Shown: positions 1 to 8,249 of the stretch, one piece after another
Numbering within the stretch: the first letter of the stretch is position 1
Layout of the letters: each line of letters starts with the position of its first letter
Translations under genes and position numbers: made by a program
Notes under the pieces: model-generated
Seen by the model: only the letters and a program-made list of their open reading frames with translations
Told to the model about the DNA's origin: nothing
Database searches by the model: none
Source of the DNA: Yoonia sp. BS5-3
Lineage (GTDB): Bacteria; Pseudomonadota; Alphaproteobacteria; Rhodobacterales; Rhodobacteraceae
Reading direction: 5' to 3'
DNA length: 64,000 nucleotides
NCBI RefSeq assembly: GCF_038069655.2
Contig: NZ_CP150951.2
Location: forward strand, 3,622,001-3,686,000

Positions 1-1443
1 CCGCACCTGAACACCGTTTCCCGCACTGCGGCCGAGGCCACGCGTATTGCAGCAGCCACCGCGATCGCCACTGATTTCACCGCCCCCCAACGGTTTGAGG
101 ACAAACCCGCAGGTGCCGCCACCGTCCGCGCAATGCAGACCGCCAACGCCTTTTCCGAAGCCTCTGGCAATATAAGCTTTGAGGATCAGCTGAACTTTAA
201 GGTCGGCAATGGTCTGTTCCGTAAGCTGTGGGTGTCCTCCCCTTCATCCACCTTGGCATCCGATGGGTTGGGCCCGCTTTACAATGCCCGCTCTTGCCAG
301 CGCTGCCATATTAAAGACGGGCGCGGGCACCCGCCTGCCAATGCCGATGACAACGCGATCTCAATCTTTCTGCGCGTCTCCATCCCTGCCCCGCCTGAGG
401 CCGCGCAGGTGGATATTCACGACTATATCGCGACCCTGCCCGATCCGACCTATGGCAGCCAGCTGCAGGACTTTGCCGTGCAGGGGCATCCCTCTGAATA
501 CCGGTTTGATGTCACTTACACCGAAGAGCTGATTACCTTGGCAGATGGGGTGCAGGTCCCGCTGCGCCATCCAACCTACCGGGCCGCTGATCTGGGCTAT
601 GGGCCATTGCACCCCGACGCGATGCTCAGCCCCCGCGTCGCCCCCCAGATGATCGGGCTTGGCCTGCTTGAGGCGATCCCTGCGGCCGATATTCTGGCGG
701 GCGCTGAGCCGGATGATCTGGATGGGGATGGCATTTCCGGGCGTCCGAATGTCGTCTGGTCTGCCGAATATGATCAGCCCATGCTGGGCCGGTTCGGGCT
801 GAAGGCCGGATCGCCCACGATACGCGAACAATCCGCCAGTGCTTTTGCGGGTGATATCGGCATCTCAACCCCGCTGTTTCCGGCAGGTGCAGGTGAATGC
901 ACTGCGGCACAGACCACATGCCTGAACGCTATCCATGGCGATGGCGACGATCGCGGGACAGAGTTGGATGCCGAGGGCCTTGATCTGGTTACCTTCTATA
1001 GCCGGAACCTGGGCGTTCCGGCCCGGCGCAATCTGGATGATCCGCAGGTGCTGCTGGGCAAGCAGGTCTTTTATGAAACCGGCTGCATCGCCTGCCACAC
1101 CCCCAGCTTTGTCACCCACAGGCTGGAGGACCAACCTGCGCAGAGCTTTCAGCTGATCTGGCCCTACACAGATATGCTGCTGCATGATATGGGGCCCGGA
1201 CTGGCCGATAACCGGCCCGAGGCCCGGGCAACCGGCACCGAATGGCGCACGCCGCCGCTTTGGGGGATCGGCCTGACCGAACAAGTTAGCGGGCACACGT
1301 ATTTCCTGCATGATGGCCGGGCCCGGTCGCTGCTTGAGGCCGTGCTGTGGCATGGCGGTGAAGCCCAGGCCCAGCGTGATGCCGTGATCGACATGACAAC
1401 CGAAAACCGCGACGCGTTGATCGCATTCCTGGAGAGCCTATGA
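1..1443 (+). CDS. Di-haem oxidoreductase family protein (DUF1111, thiol-oxidoreductase-like), 5' truncated by window edge
   Basis: The reading frame is open from base 1, so the start lies outside the window. Two c-type haem motifs are visible: CQRCH (295-309) and CIACH (1084-1098). The intervening sequence and the segment PQMIGLGLLEAIP are typical of the DUF1111 di-haem family, annotated as putative thiol oxidoreductases and related to the MauG/CCP fold. The protein should be exported and haem-loaded in the periplasm, although the signal peptide is off-window. The stop overlaps the next start (ATGA at 1440), so it is co-translated with the imelysin-like gene. In many Proteobacteria this gene sits between two imelysin genes and a DUF1513 gene; an upstream imelysin is therefore expected just left of the window. 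The redox partner is unknown. Confidence 0.9.
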   Translation, partial: PHLNTVSRTAAEATRIAAATAIATDFTAPQRFEDKPAGAATVRAMQTANAFSEASGNISFEDQLNFKVGNGLFRKLWVSSPSSTLASDGLGPLYNARSCQRCHIKDGRGHPPANADDNAISIFLRVSIPAPPEAAQVDIHDYIATLPDPTYGSQLQDFAVQGHPSEYRFDVTYTEELITLADGVQVPLRHPTYRAADLGYGPLHPDAMLSPRVAPQMIGLGLLEAIPAADILAGAEPDDLDGDGISGRPNVVWSAEYDQPMLGRFGLKAGSPTIREQSASAFAGDIGISTPLFPAGAGECTAAQTTCLNAIHGDGDDRGTELDAEGLDLVTFYSRNLGVPARRNLDDPQVLLGKQVFYETGCIACHTPSFVTHRLEDQPAQSFQLIWPYTDMLLHDMGPGLADNRPEARATGTEWRTPPLWGIGLTEQVSGHTYFLHDGRARSLLEAVLWHGGEAQAQRDAVIDMTTENRDALIAFLESL

Positions 1444-2453
1444 AACCTATTGCCCTCGCACTCGCACTGATATGCCCGACGGTTCTAACCGCCCAAAGCG
1501 CAAACCCGGTCGTGACGGATATCGTAGAGGGACATATCCTGCCTGGATTTGAAAGCTTGGCAGCAAATGCCCAAACTCTTGCAGATACCGCAGCCGCAGA
1601 TTGCGCGCCCACATCACCGGATTTGCGCGGTGCCTATGGGGCGGCCTTTGACGCCTGGGTATCGGTCAGCCATCTGCGCTTTGGTCCGACCGAAGTGGAC
1701 GACCGCGCCTTTGCGCTGGCTTTTTGGCCCGATAGCCGGGGAACGACCCCGCGCAGTTTGGGCAGCCTGATTGCCCAGCAAGACCCGATCGCCAACGACC
1801 CGGCCGCCTATGCCGAGGTGTCCATCGCCGCGCGCGGGTTTTACGCGCTGGAATTTCTGCTGTTTGATGAGGCGTTGATGAATGCAGGCGATGCCGCTTA
1901 TCGCTGCACGCTGATCCAGACCGTCACCGCCGACATTGCGCTGACAACGCAAGATATCGTCGATGCCTGGCAGACCGATTATGCAGAAACGTTGCTGAAC
2001 CCTGCGCCCGATGGCTATTACCGCAGCGATCTGGACGCGCTTCAAGAGCTGTTCAAAGCCCTTTCAACCGGGCTGCAATTCACCTCAGACACGCGGCTGG
2101 GCCGTCCGCTTGGCACATTTGACAGACCCCGCCCCACAAGGGCCGAGGCCCGCCGTTCGGGCCGGTCTGCGGCCCATGTGATGCTCAGCCTGATCGCGCT
2201 GCAGGATTTGGCCGGACGGCTGGCAGCGGATGATCCGGCCATGGCCGAGGATCTGGATGCGGCCTTTACCCAGGCGCGCGACCGCCTGGCCGATCTGGAT
2301 GATCCGGTTTTCGCTGGGGTTGCGCAGCCGCTGACCCGCATCCGTGTGGAAGCCGTCCAGCAAAATGTCGACGCAATCCGTGCGATAGTTGGCAATGATC
2401 TGGGGCCAACGCTTGGCGTCGCGGCGGGCTTTAACTCGCTCGACGGGGATTGA
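1440..2453 (+). CDS. Imelysin family (peptidase M75-like) periplasmic protein
   Basis: 337 residues with a Sec-type signal peptide (MKPIALALALICPTVLTAQS). Imelysins are helical-bundle periplasmic proteins linked to iron or haem handling; proteolytic activity is doubtful for the family. The canonical GxHxxE signature appears here as GFYALE (in ARGFYALEFLLF), so the histidine is replaced by tyrosine while the glutamate is kept. The gene overlaps the di-haem gene by four bases upstream and is followed after one base by the DUF1513 gene, indicating one transcription unit. The role is inferred from family and context: binding of a metal or haem together with the di-haem oxidoreductase. Confidence 0.88.
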   Translation: MKPIALALALICPTVLTAQSANPVVTDIVEGHILPGFESLAANAQTLADTAAADCAPTSPDLRGAYGAAFDAWVSVSHLRFGPTEVDDRAFALAFWPDSRGTTPRSLGSLIAQQDPIANDPAAYAEVSIAARGFYALEFLLFDEALMNAGDAAYRCTLIQTVTADIALTTQDIVDAWQTDYAETLLNPAPDGYYRSDLDALQELFKALSTGLQFTSDTRLGRPLGTFDRPRPTRAEARRSGRSAAHVMLSLIALQDLAGRLAADDPAMAEDLDAAFTQARDRLADLDDPVFAGVAQPLTRIRVEAVQQNVDAIRAIVGNDLGPTLGVAAGFNSLDGD

Positions 2454-2454
2454 G

Positions 2455-3546
2455 ATGTGCGCTGCGGCGACAGGACGGCGGCAATTCCTAGGCGGGCTGC
2501 TTGCCGCCGGTCTGGCCCCGCGCCCAACCTGGGCGGATGCGGGATCGCCCACGTTTCTCTCGGCTGCCGCTACGTCTGATGGCCGCTATTTGCTTTGCGG
2601 CATTGGCGCGGATTTGACGATCCGCTTTCGGCGCCCCCTGCCCGATCGCGGTCACGCCGCAGCAGCGCATCCGACACGCCCCGAGGCCGTCGCCTTTGCC
2701 CGCCGTCCGGGCACATTTGCGATTGTCATCGATTGCATGACCGGCACCGAAAGGGCCATTTTGACCGCCCCCGAAGGGCGACATTTCTATGGGCATGGCG
2801 TGTTTTCTGAAGATGGCAGCCTGCTTTTCACCACCGAGAACGATTATGAGGCCGGGCGCGGCCGGATCGGGATCTGGGATGCCAATGCTGGCTATGCCCG
2901 GCTGGATGAATGGGACAGCGGCGGGATTGGTCCGCATGATATCAAACGCCTGCCCGGCAGTGACGTCTTGGTCGTCGCAAATGGCGGCATTGATACCCAT
3001 CCCGAAACCGGGCGGACCAAGCTGAATATCCCCACCATGGCCCCCAACCTTGCATATATCGCAGATGGCGCGCTGCTGGAAACAGCGCAGCTGGCACCTG
3101 ATTTGCACAAAAACTCAATCCGGCATCTGGCGCTTGATGCCCAGGGCACTGTCGCCTTTGGAATGCAGTGGCAGGGCGATGGCGTCGTGTCCGCCCTTGT
3201 TGGAACCCATCGGCAGGGCGCGCCCATGACGCTGATGGAGGCCCCGCAACCCGATATTCGTAATATGGAGGGCTATATTGGCAGTATCGCGATGGGCGCC
3301 GATGGCCGCACGATTGCTGTCACGTCGCCTAGGGGCGGGCTGCTGCATCTGTATGACGCCGCCTCAAAGCAACTGATCAAGGCCGAAGCCTTGGCCGATA
3401 TCTGCGGCGTGGCAACGCTGGGGCCCGCATTTGCAGTCACCTCAGGCACCGGCGCTTTGCGCCAGACCGATGGCCAGCAGACCATCGGCAGCCGCCAGGC
3501 CAATCTGCAATGGGATAATCATCTGATCCCAATTGCTACACCGTGA
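2455..3546 (+). CDS. DUF1513 domain-containing exported protein
   Basis: 363 residues. The start is placed at ATG 2455, one base after the imelysin stop, because it gives a twin-arginine-like leader (GRRQFLGGLLAAGLA, then Ala-Pro-rich cleavage region) that a longer start at 2389 would bury. The body has repeated Gly-Asp-rich segments such as GHGVFSEDGSLLFTTEND, consistent with a beta-propeller, as expected for DUF1513. Function is not established for the family; it recurrently ends the imelysin / di-haem oxidoreductase operon. Its final 11 bases overlap the 3' end of the convergent histidine kinase gene. Confidence 0.87.
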   Translation: MCAAATGRRQFLGGLLAAGLAPRPTWADAGSPTFLSAAATSDGRYLLCGIGADLTIRFRRPLPDRGHAAAAHPTRPEAVAFARRPGTFAIVIDCMTGTERAILTAPEGRHFYGHGVFSEDGSLLFTTENDYEAGRGRIGIWDANAGYARLDEWDSGGIGPHDIKRLPGSDVLVVANGGIDTHPETGRTKLNIPTMAPNLAYIADGALLETAQLAPDLHKNSIRHLALDAQGTVAFGMQWQGDGVVSALVGTHRQGAPMTLMEAPQPDIRNMEGYIGSIAMGADGRTIAVTSPRGGLLHLYDAASKQLIKAEALADICGVATLGPAFAVTSGTGALRQTDGQQTIGSRQANLQWDNHLIPIATP

Positions 3547-4486
3547 TCTGTACACCGCCTTGCCCTAAAGGCACAGCGACCCCCGCTGGGACTGTCAAAT
3601 GATAGCGCATCCCTTCCGGGGTGAAATCCTGCCGCGCCACGCCCCCCAGCTGTATGGGCAGAAACGACAGCAGCATCTCTGTGCCAAAGCCCTGCCTTTG
3701 CGGGGCTTGCACATCTGTCTGTCCCGCTTCTGACCAGGTAAAGCTTTGGCTGCCATCGGCACGGTTTTCCCAACTGATCTGCACCTGTCCGGCCCCGCCC
3801 CGCAGCGCCCCAAATGCGCGTGCGTTCAGCAGTAATTCATGGATCCCAATCGCGAAGGCCTGCGCATGAATGACCGAAAGCTGCCAATCGGGGCCGGTCA
3901 TCGCCAGCGCAGTAGGGTTATCACGCAGCCGCGTTGGCAATTGCTGCTTGATCAGACAACGCAGGTCCATCCCGTACCAGTTTTCCCCCGAAAGGTTCGT
4001 GTACACAACGCCCAGCGCCGTAATCCGGTCATCCAGCGCATCAAGGAATGTTTCATGATCACGGGCCGTATGCCCCATCCGGCGCGCCAGAGCCTGCACC
4101 ACGTTCAGCACATTCCCGACCCGGTGCTGCAATTCCCCCACCGCGATGTCATGCTGCCGCAGCCGCCGCACCGTATTTGAGACATCCGTAATTTGGCACA
4201 GCGTGTTACCTGCTTCGAGCGGCGTGCAAGTCAGATCCCACCAGTGATCAGGACTGTTCCCGTCCCCCCTATTGTGAAGCCGCGTCGGCGCGGACTTGCA
4301 AGGCTGCGCGAATGTATCGGCATTGGTGGGCAGGTAGTTTCGAATGGGTTCGTAAAGAACGGTCGCCATCGAGAGCCCAAGCAGGTCGCACAATGCCTGA
4401 TTGGCTGCGATACAACGCAGATCGGGATCAAGCACACAGAACGGTGTCTGTGTGTCTTGAAAAATCTGGTCAAAACCTGAAAACAC
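3536..4486 (-). CDS. PAS domain sensor histidine kinase, HWE/HisKA_2 type
   Basis: 316 residues from GTG 4486, chosen because GAGGG lies six bases upstream; a TTG at 4489 is also possible. Residues about 5-105 form a PAS domain (FDQIFQDTQTPFCVLDPDLR onward). Residues about 113-165 form the dimerisation and phospho-acceptor region with H121 in GELQHRVGNVLNVVQ, the HisKA_2/HWE pattern. Residues about 205-310 form the ATPase domain with the N-box around HELLLNARAFGAL and a GFGTEML G-box. There are no membrane segments, so it senses a cytoplasmic signal. No response regulator is adjacent; such orphan kinases in alphaproteobacteria often feed the general stress response (PhyR) or small single-domain regulators, which is inference only. 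Confidence 0.85.
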   Translation of the reverse strand: MFSGFDQIFQDTQTPFCVLDPDLRCIAANQALCDLLGLSMATVLYEPIRNYLPTNADTFAQPCKSAPTRLHNRGDGNSPDHWWDLTCTPLEAGNTLCQITDVSNTVRRLRQHDIAVGELQHRVGNVLNVVQALARRMGHTARDHETFLDALDDRITALGVVYTNLSGENWYGMDLRCLIKQQLPTRLRDNPTALAMTGPDWQLSVIHAQAFAIGIHELLLNARAFGALRGGAGQVQISWENRADGSQSFTWSEAGQTDVQAPQRQGFGTEMLLSFLPIQLGGVARQDFTPEGMRYHLTVPAGVAVPLGQGGVQITV

Positions 4487-4634
4487 CAAACACCCTCAAA
4501 AGTTGATCTACCCCAGCATGATACACTTTTTTGTTATTGTCTGCCCTTTAACGTCATCCACGTTAAGAAAGTTCCCCTGTTGCGCCCCCAGCGCAGCGGG
4601 GTGTAGGCAGGCAAGGTGGTTGTAAGGCAAGGTT

Positions 4635-5624
4635 ATGGCACAGGATCAGCAGTTTAATATCATGATCGTGGGGCAAGCGGGCCGCCTGCAATATGAAGCC
4701 CTGCTTTTCATGGCGTCCCTGCGTCAGTATGCACCTGATTTCAAAGGGCAAATCATCATCGCCGAACCCCAGCCCGCCCCCCTATGGGACAAAGACCCCA
4801 GGATCGCGCCCGACATCAAAACCGCTTTGACAGAGCTGGGCGCCGATATCCGCCCCTTTGCGTCGGTTCATTTCGGGCAGGCCTATCCTTATGGCAACAA
4901 GATCGAAGGATTGGCCGTACTGCCTGCCAGTGAACCCTTTGTTTTCTTTGACACCGATACGCTGATCACAGGCGATATCACGGCGCTGCCCTTTGACTTT
5001 GACCGCCCCGCTGCCTCAATGATGCGCGGCCCGACCTGGCCATTAGAAGAGCTTTACTGGCCCGGTTACGCGGCCTCATGGAAGGCGCTTTATGATCGCT
5101 TTGGCCTTGATTTTGAAAGCAGTCTGGACCTGCGCCAACCCGATGAATATTGGGAACGTTATCTGTACTTTAACGCCGGTTGGTTCTTTGGCGCGGACCC
5201 TGCCGCCTTTGCGGACCGCTTCACCGAATATGCTGTATCGATCCGCGACGATCCACCTGCAGAAATCGTGTTGCAATCCCTGGACCCCTGGCTGGATCAG
5301 GTCGCCTTGCCCCTGGTCATCCATAGCTTTGGCGGCGGGCGTCCGAGCAGCGCGTTGGCGGGGCTTGATGGCGAAATTACCTGCCATTACAGAGCGTTAC
5401 CGCTGCTTTATGCGCGCGGGACGGATCGGCAGATTGGTATTCTTGAAGAGATCGCCGCGCCCAACAAGCTCAAAAAGCTGCTTAAGCAATATGACCCGTT
5501 CAAGCGGATGATTTATCAAGGGCGCGGGCACAAGGTGCGGGCGATGTTTGACCAAAATGACCTGCCCCGACGCGAGCAGGCATTGCGCAACAAGATCAAA
5601 GCGGCGGGGTTCTGGCTGCGCTGA
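4635..5624 (+). CDS. Glycosyltransferase-like protein with DTD motif (GT-A-like)
   Basis: 329 residues, no signal peptide or membrane helix. FVFFDTDTLITG places a DxD motif at residues 106-108, and NAGWFFGAD follows at about 180-187; both are placed as in GT-A-fold glycosyltransferases such as GT8-like enzymes, where DxD binds the metal and nucleotide sugar. The N-terminal segment NIMIVGQAGRLQYEALLFMA replaces a typical Rossmann start. The acceptor and donor are unknown and no polysaccharide genes flank it. The C-terminal 70 residues are Lys/Arg-rich, which would suit membrane association. The gene is alone between convergent neighbours. Confidence 0.6.
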   Translation: MAQDQQFNIMIVGQAGRLQYEALLFMASLRQYAPDFKGQIIIAEPQPAPLWDKDPRIAPDIKTALTELGADIRPFASVHFGQAYPYGNKIEGLAVLPASEPFVFFDTDTLITGDITALPFDFDRPAASMMRGPTWPLEELYWPGYAASWKALYDRFGLDFESSLDLRQPDEYWERYLYFNAGWFFGADPAAFADRFTEYAVSIRDDPPAEIVLQSLDPWLDQVALPLVIHSFGGGRPSSALAGLDGEITCHYRALPLLYARGTDRQIGILEEIAAPNKLKKLLKQYDPFKRMIYQGRGHKVRAMFDQNDLPRREQALRNKIKAAGFWLR

Positions 5625-5710
5625 CAAATGCCGAACACGGCCGTTATGTTTGGCGTACAGACCCCGTACATATGCTGTATGTACAAAACCGCCTGCCCAA
5701 GCAAAACAGG

Positions 5711-6673
5711 TTAACGCGCGATGACCTGAATGTTCCAGCCGTCCCGACAGCCGATATCGGCAGGACGATCAAAAACCTCTTCGCTTTGCAGGACAAATGC
5801 ATCCCCTTCCAAATTCCAGGCCCGCAGAATGCAGGTCGATGAGGATTGCATATGATAGATGTAAAGGAGCGTGCTATCCGTGCTGAAATCCAGCGCCTGT
5901 TCGGCGGTCCGTTCGCCGCCAAAAGGCGGATCAAGCTGTTGTCCTGTTTCGACGTCGGTAAAGCTGTGATAGGCGCAACTGCCGCCACAACTATGCATCA
6001 CAACGGAATAGCGCCCCGCGAAATTCGCCCCCTGCTGCACCCCCCGTGCGATGTCGGGTAAGATGCGGTCCCGCTCCCAATCGCTGAAACCTGTAGGATC
6101 GATCTGTGCCGGTACGTAGTCTTCCGGCACGTAGGATTGCGTTGGAAAACGGCTTTGCAGGGGCCCGTTTGACGGAATGAAACGCGGCGCATTTTCGACG
6201 CCCCCCGGCTTGGCGCAATCTTGGTTCCAGAACGCCGCTTTTGCATCGACATCCTGCGCGGCAAATCTGGTGGCTTGGACGGCCCAAGCCTGATAACTTT
6301 TGCCCGCGCCCCATAGCGCCAAGATGTAATCAAGCGTGACCGGCTGTACCGGATCAGGCACATCGATCCTTTCCTCGGCGGTGATCAGCTCTGGCACGCC
6401 CAACATCCGGCCGAGAATGCCGCATGCGTGCTCTTGCTTGATGTTGGGGGCAAGATCCCTGTCCGCCAACGTGTCGGCAATTGTGCCGCGATAGACCACC
6501 CCGCGTTCTGCCGCGAAGAGCCGGTCAAAATTTGCCGCAAACAAACCTTCGGCATCTTGCAGGTAAGACGCGCCCTGCGCAGCAACGGTTGGAATAACGT
6601 CTTCCCATGGCGCGGCCTGAACGGGCGCGGCGGTCATCAGGCAAAAAGGCAAGATACGAAAGGTCGTCAGCAT
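5711..6673 (-). CDS. Secreted protein of unknown function with NFAGxY...CGxxC motif
   Basis: 320 residues with a signal peptide ending near residue 20 (PVQA|APWED). The N-terminal half (about 20-160) is helical with several cysteines. The C-terminal half carries NFAGRYSVVMHSCGGSC at 217-233, a pattern I recognise from uncharacterised periplasmic or lipoprotein families that have a conserved CGxxC. Cys84, Cys153, Cys229, Cys233, Cys281 and Cys309 suggest disulphides outside the cytoplasm. RBS GGAG precedes the ATG. It is divergent from the EEP gene and stands alone. No enzymatic function can be assigned. Confidence 0.6.
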   Translation of the reverse strand: MLTTFRILPFCLMTAAPVQAAPWEDVIPTVAAQGASYLQDAEGLFAANFDRLFAAERGVVYRGTIADTLADRDLAPNIKQEHACGILGRMLGVPELITAEERIDVPDPVQPVTLDYILALWGAGKSYQAWAVQATRFAAQDVDAKAAFWNQDCAKPGGVENAPRFIPSNGPLQSRFPTQSYVPEDYVPAQIDPTGFSDWERDRILPDIARGVQQGANFAGRYSVVMHSCGGSCAYHSFTDVETGQQLDPPFGGERTAEQALDFSTDSTLLYIYHMQSSSTCILRAWNLEGDAFVLQSEEVFDRPADIGCRDGWNIQVIAR

Positions 6674-6861
6674 AATCTGTTCTCCGAAATGAGTTGATCA
6701 AAACACGCACCATTGCGGCGCCAAACACAAAAGGGAAATACCGGGGACATGGTGACACAAAACACCGATTGGTCAATGCATCTGCGGCCTCCCCCCGTTG
6801 ACCTTCAGCTTAAAGTTGGTCTTTGTGTGACCCGCGCCTGACAGGACCGGGCAGGAGATAT

Positions 6862-7725
6862 ATGAAACAACTGTTTGGTTTTCTGGCACTTTTTGCCGGT
6901 GTCGCGCTTTGCCTGGGATATCTGGGCCATCTGCATCCGATGCTGGATGCGGTGGCGATTGGCCGCTTTGTTGCCCTGTATGCACTGCTGTTCTGCGTGG
7001 GCACCGCTGCGCTTTTCGCGCGCCGCTTTGCAATAGCTGGGCTTGCCTTTGCAGCGCTTATTCCGGCGGCTGTGATGCTGCATTGGCCCCAAGGCGAGGC
7101 CGGGCCGGTCCGCATCTATACAAAGAACCTGCTGCATTCCAACACCGCCATCAATGCGCTTGTCGCGGATATTGTGGATGCCAATCCCGATGTGGTGTTT
7201 TTGCAGGAGGTGTCAGGCGTGAATGGCCCTGTTATGGCGGCTTTGGCGCCATCCCTGCCATATCAGGCCCTGTGTCCCTGGCAGGGCTGGAACGGCGCGG
7301 CGGTTTTGTCGCGCTGGCCCCTGACGGACCCGGCCCCCCGCTGCTCGCCACAACGATCGCTGATGGCGGTCCGGCTGGAGCGTCCTGGCGCGCCGTTTTG
7401 GGCCGTATCCGTGCATTTGCAGCAGCCATGGCCCGACGTGCAATGGGATCATTTGGACGCGGCTTTGCCCGTCATTGAGGGGCTCGATGCGGGGGCCATT
7501 GTCGCAGGTGATTTCAACACCGTCCCCTGGGCTGCTGCCCCGCAGCTGATTGGCCAAATGACCGGAACCGCGCCAGTCCCGCCGCGCAGAACCACATTCT
7601 ACCTGCATGGTGTGGGCCTGCCGCTGGATCAGGTCTGGGCGCAGGGCGGACATGCAGAGCTGCGCCCGCAGTTGGGTTCGGACCATTATGGGCTGCTCGC
7701 TGATGTTTGGCCCTCACGACCCTAG
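6862..7725 (+). CDS. Endonuclease/exonuclease/phosphatase (EEP) family protein, membrane-anchored
   Basis: 287 residues. ATG 6862 follows AGGAG (6853-6857) and gives an N-terminus with about three hydrophobic segments (residues 4-24, 32-52, 56-74). The catalytic domain follows: N89 (TKNLLH), E116 (FLQEVS), H185 (SVHLQ), D217/N219 (GDFNTVPW) and the terminal SDH triad 273-275 (GSDHYG), the metal-dependent EEP phosphohydrolase signature. The active site probably faces the periplasm, as in YafD-like proteins. The substrate (nucleic acid, lipid or sugar phosphate) is not deducible. The TAG stop is the first arm of a short palindrome (7723-7738). Confidence 0.82.
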   Translation: MKQLFGFLALFAGVALCLGYLGHLHPMLDAVAIGRFVALYALLFCVGTAALFARRFAIAGLAFAALIPAAVMLHWPQGEAGPVRIYTKNLLHSNTAINALVADIVDANPDVVFLQEVSGVNGPVMAALAPSLPYQALCPWQGWNGAAVLSRWPLTDPAPRCSPQRSLMAVRLERPGAPFWAVSVHLQQPWPDVQWDHLDAALPVIEGLDAGAIVAGDFNTVPWAAAPQLIGQMTGTAPVPPRRTTFYLHGVGLPLDQVWAQGGHAELRPQLGSDHYGLLADVWPSRP

Positions 7726-7738
7726 GGTCCTGACCCTA
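7723..7738. repeat. Short palindrome overlapping a stop codon (TAGGGTC-CT-GACCCTA)
   Basis: Seven-base arms with a two-base centre; the first three bases are the stop codon of the EEP gene. The VOC gene converges from the other side eight bases later, so it may act as a small bidirectional terminator. The same motif in opposite orientation (TAGGGTC-AG-GACCC) overlaps the sdaA stop at 39811. Confidence 0.5.
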
Positions 7739-7745
7739 ACAGCCC

Positions 7746-8159
7746 CTATTGCGCGAAAACCCCGCTTTCATCGGCAAAACCCTTTACCTCAATCGGGTTC
7801 CCGGATGGATCGCGAAAGAACATGGTCCATTGCTCGCCCGGCGCGCCTTTGAACCGCACGGAAGGTGCGATGATGAAATCGGTTTGCCGCTCTTCCAGAC
7901 GACCGGCCAGCGCTGTCCAGTCATTCAGGGGCAGCACCACCCCGAAATGCGGCATCGGCACCATGTGGTCGCCGACCTTGCCCGTTGCCGCATTGGCAAA
8001 GGGTTCGCCCAGATGCAAGCTTAGCTGATGTCCGAAAAAGTCGAAATCCACCCAGGTTTCGGTCGACCGCCCTTCGGTTGCGCCCAGCGCCTGTGAATAA
8101 AATTCCCGCGCGGCGTCTAAATCCGAAACATGAAAAGCCAGGTGGAAGGGTACGGGCAT
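7746..8159 (-). CDS. VOC family protein (glyoxalase/bleomycin-resistance fold)
   Basis: 137 residues. AAAGGA lies seven bases upstream of the ATG. The sequence shows a paired beta-alpha-beta-beta-beta arrangement: FHLAFHVSDLDAAREFYSQA at the N-terminus and a C-terminal strand FFRDPSGNPIEVKGF, where the His and Glu positions are those used for metal binding in the family. Single-domain VOC proteins include dioxygenases, isomerases and resistance proteins; the substrate is unknown. Convergent with the EEP gene and divergent from metY. Confidence 0.8.
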   Translation of the reverse strand: MPVPFHLAFHVSDLDAAREFYSQALGATEGRSTETWVDFDFFGHQLSLHLGEPFANAATGKVGDHMVPMPHFGVVLPLNDWTALAGRLEERQTDFIIAPSVRFKGAPGEQWTMFFRDPSGNPIEVKGFADESGVFAQ

Positions 8160-8249
8160 GCGTTTGTCCTTTTGCAGATGCGGGGCCGTTGAGTGTTGAC
8201 CCGATTGTCCTTACACGTAGCCCCAAGAAGATTGAATGGGAGAGAGAGA

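Noticed and set aside
8160..8249. SAM-II or SAM/SAH riboswitch upstream of metY
   Set aside because: The leader is short and I could not align its bases with the conserved cores of either class; no pseudoknot pairing was evident.
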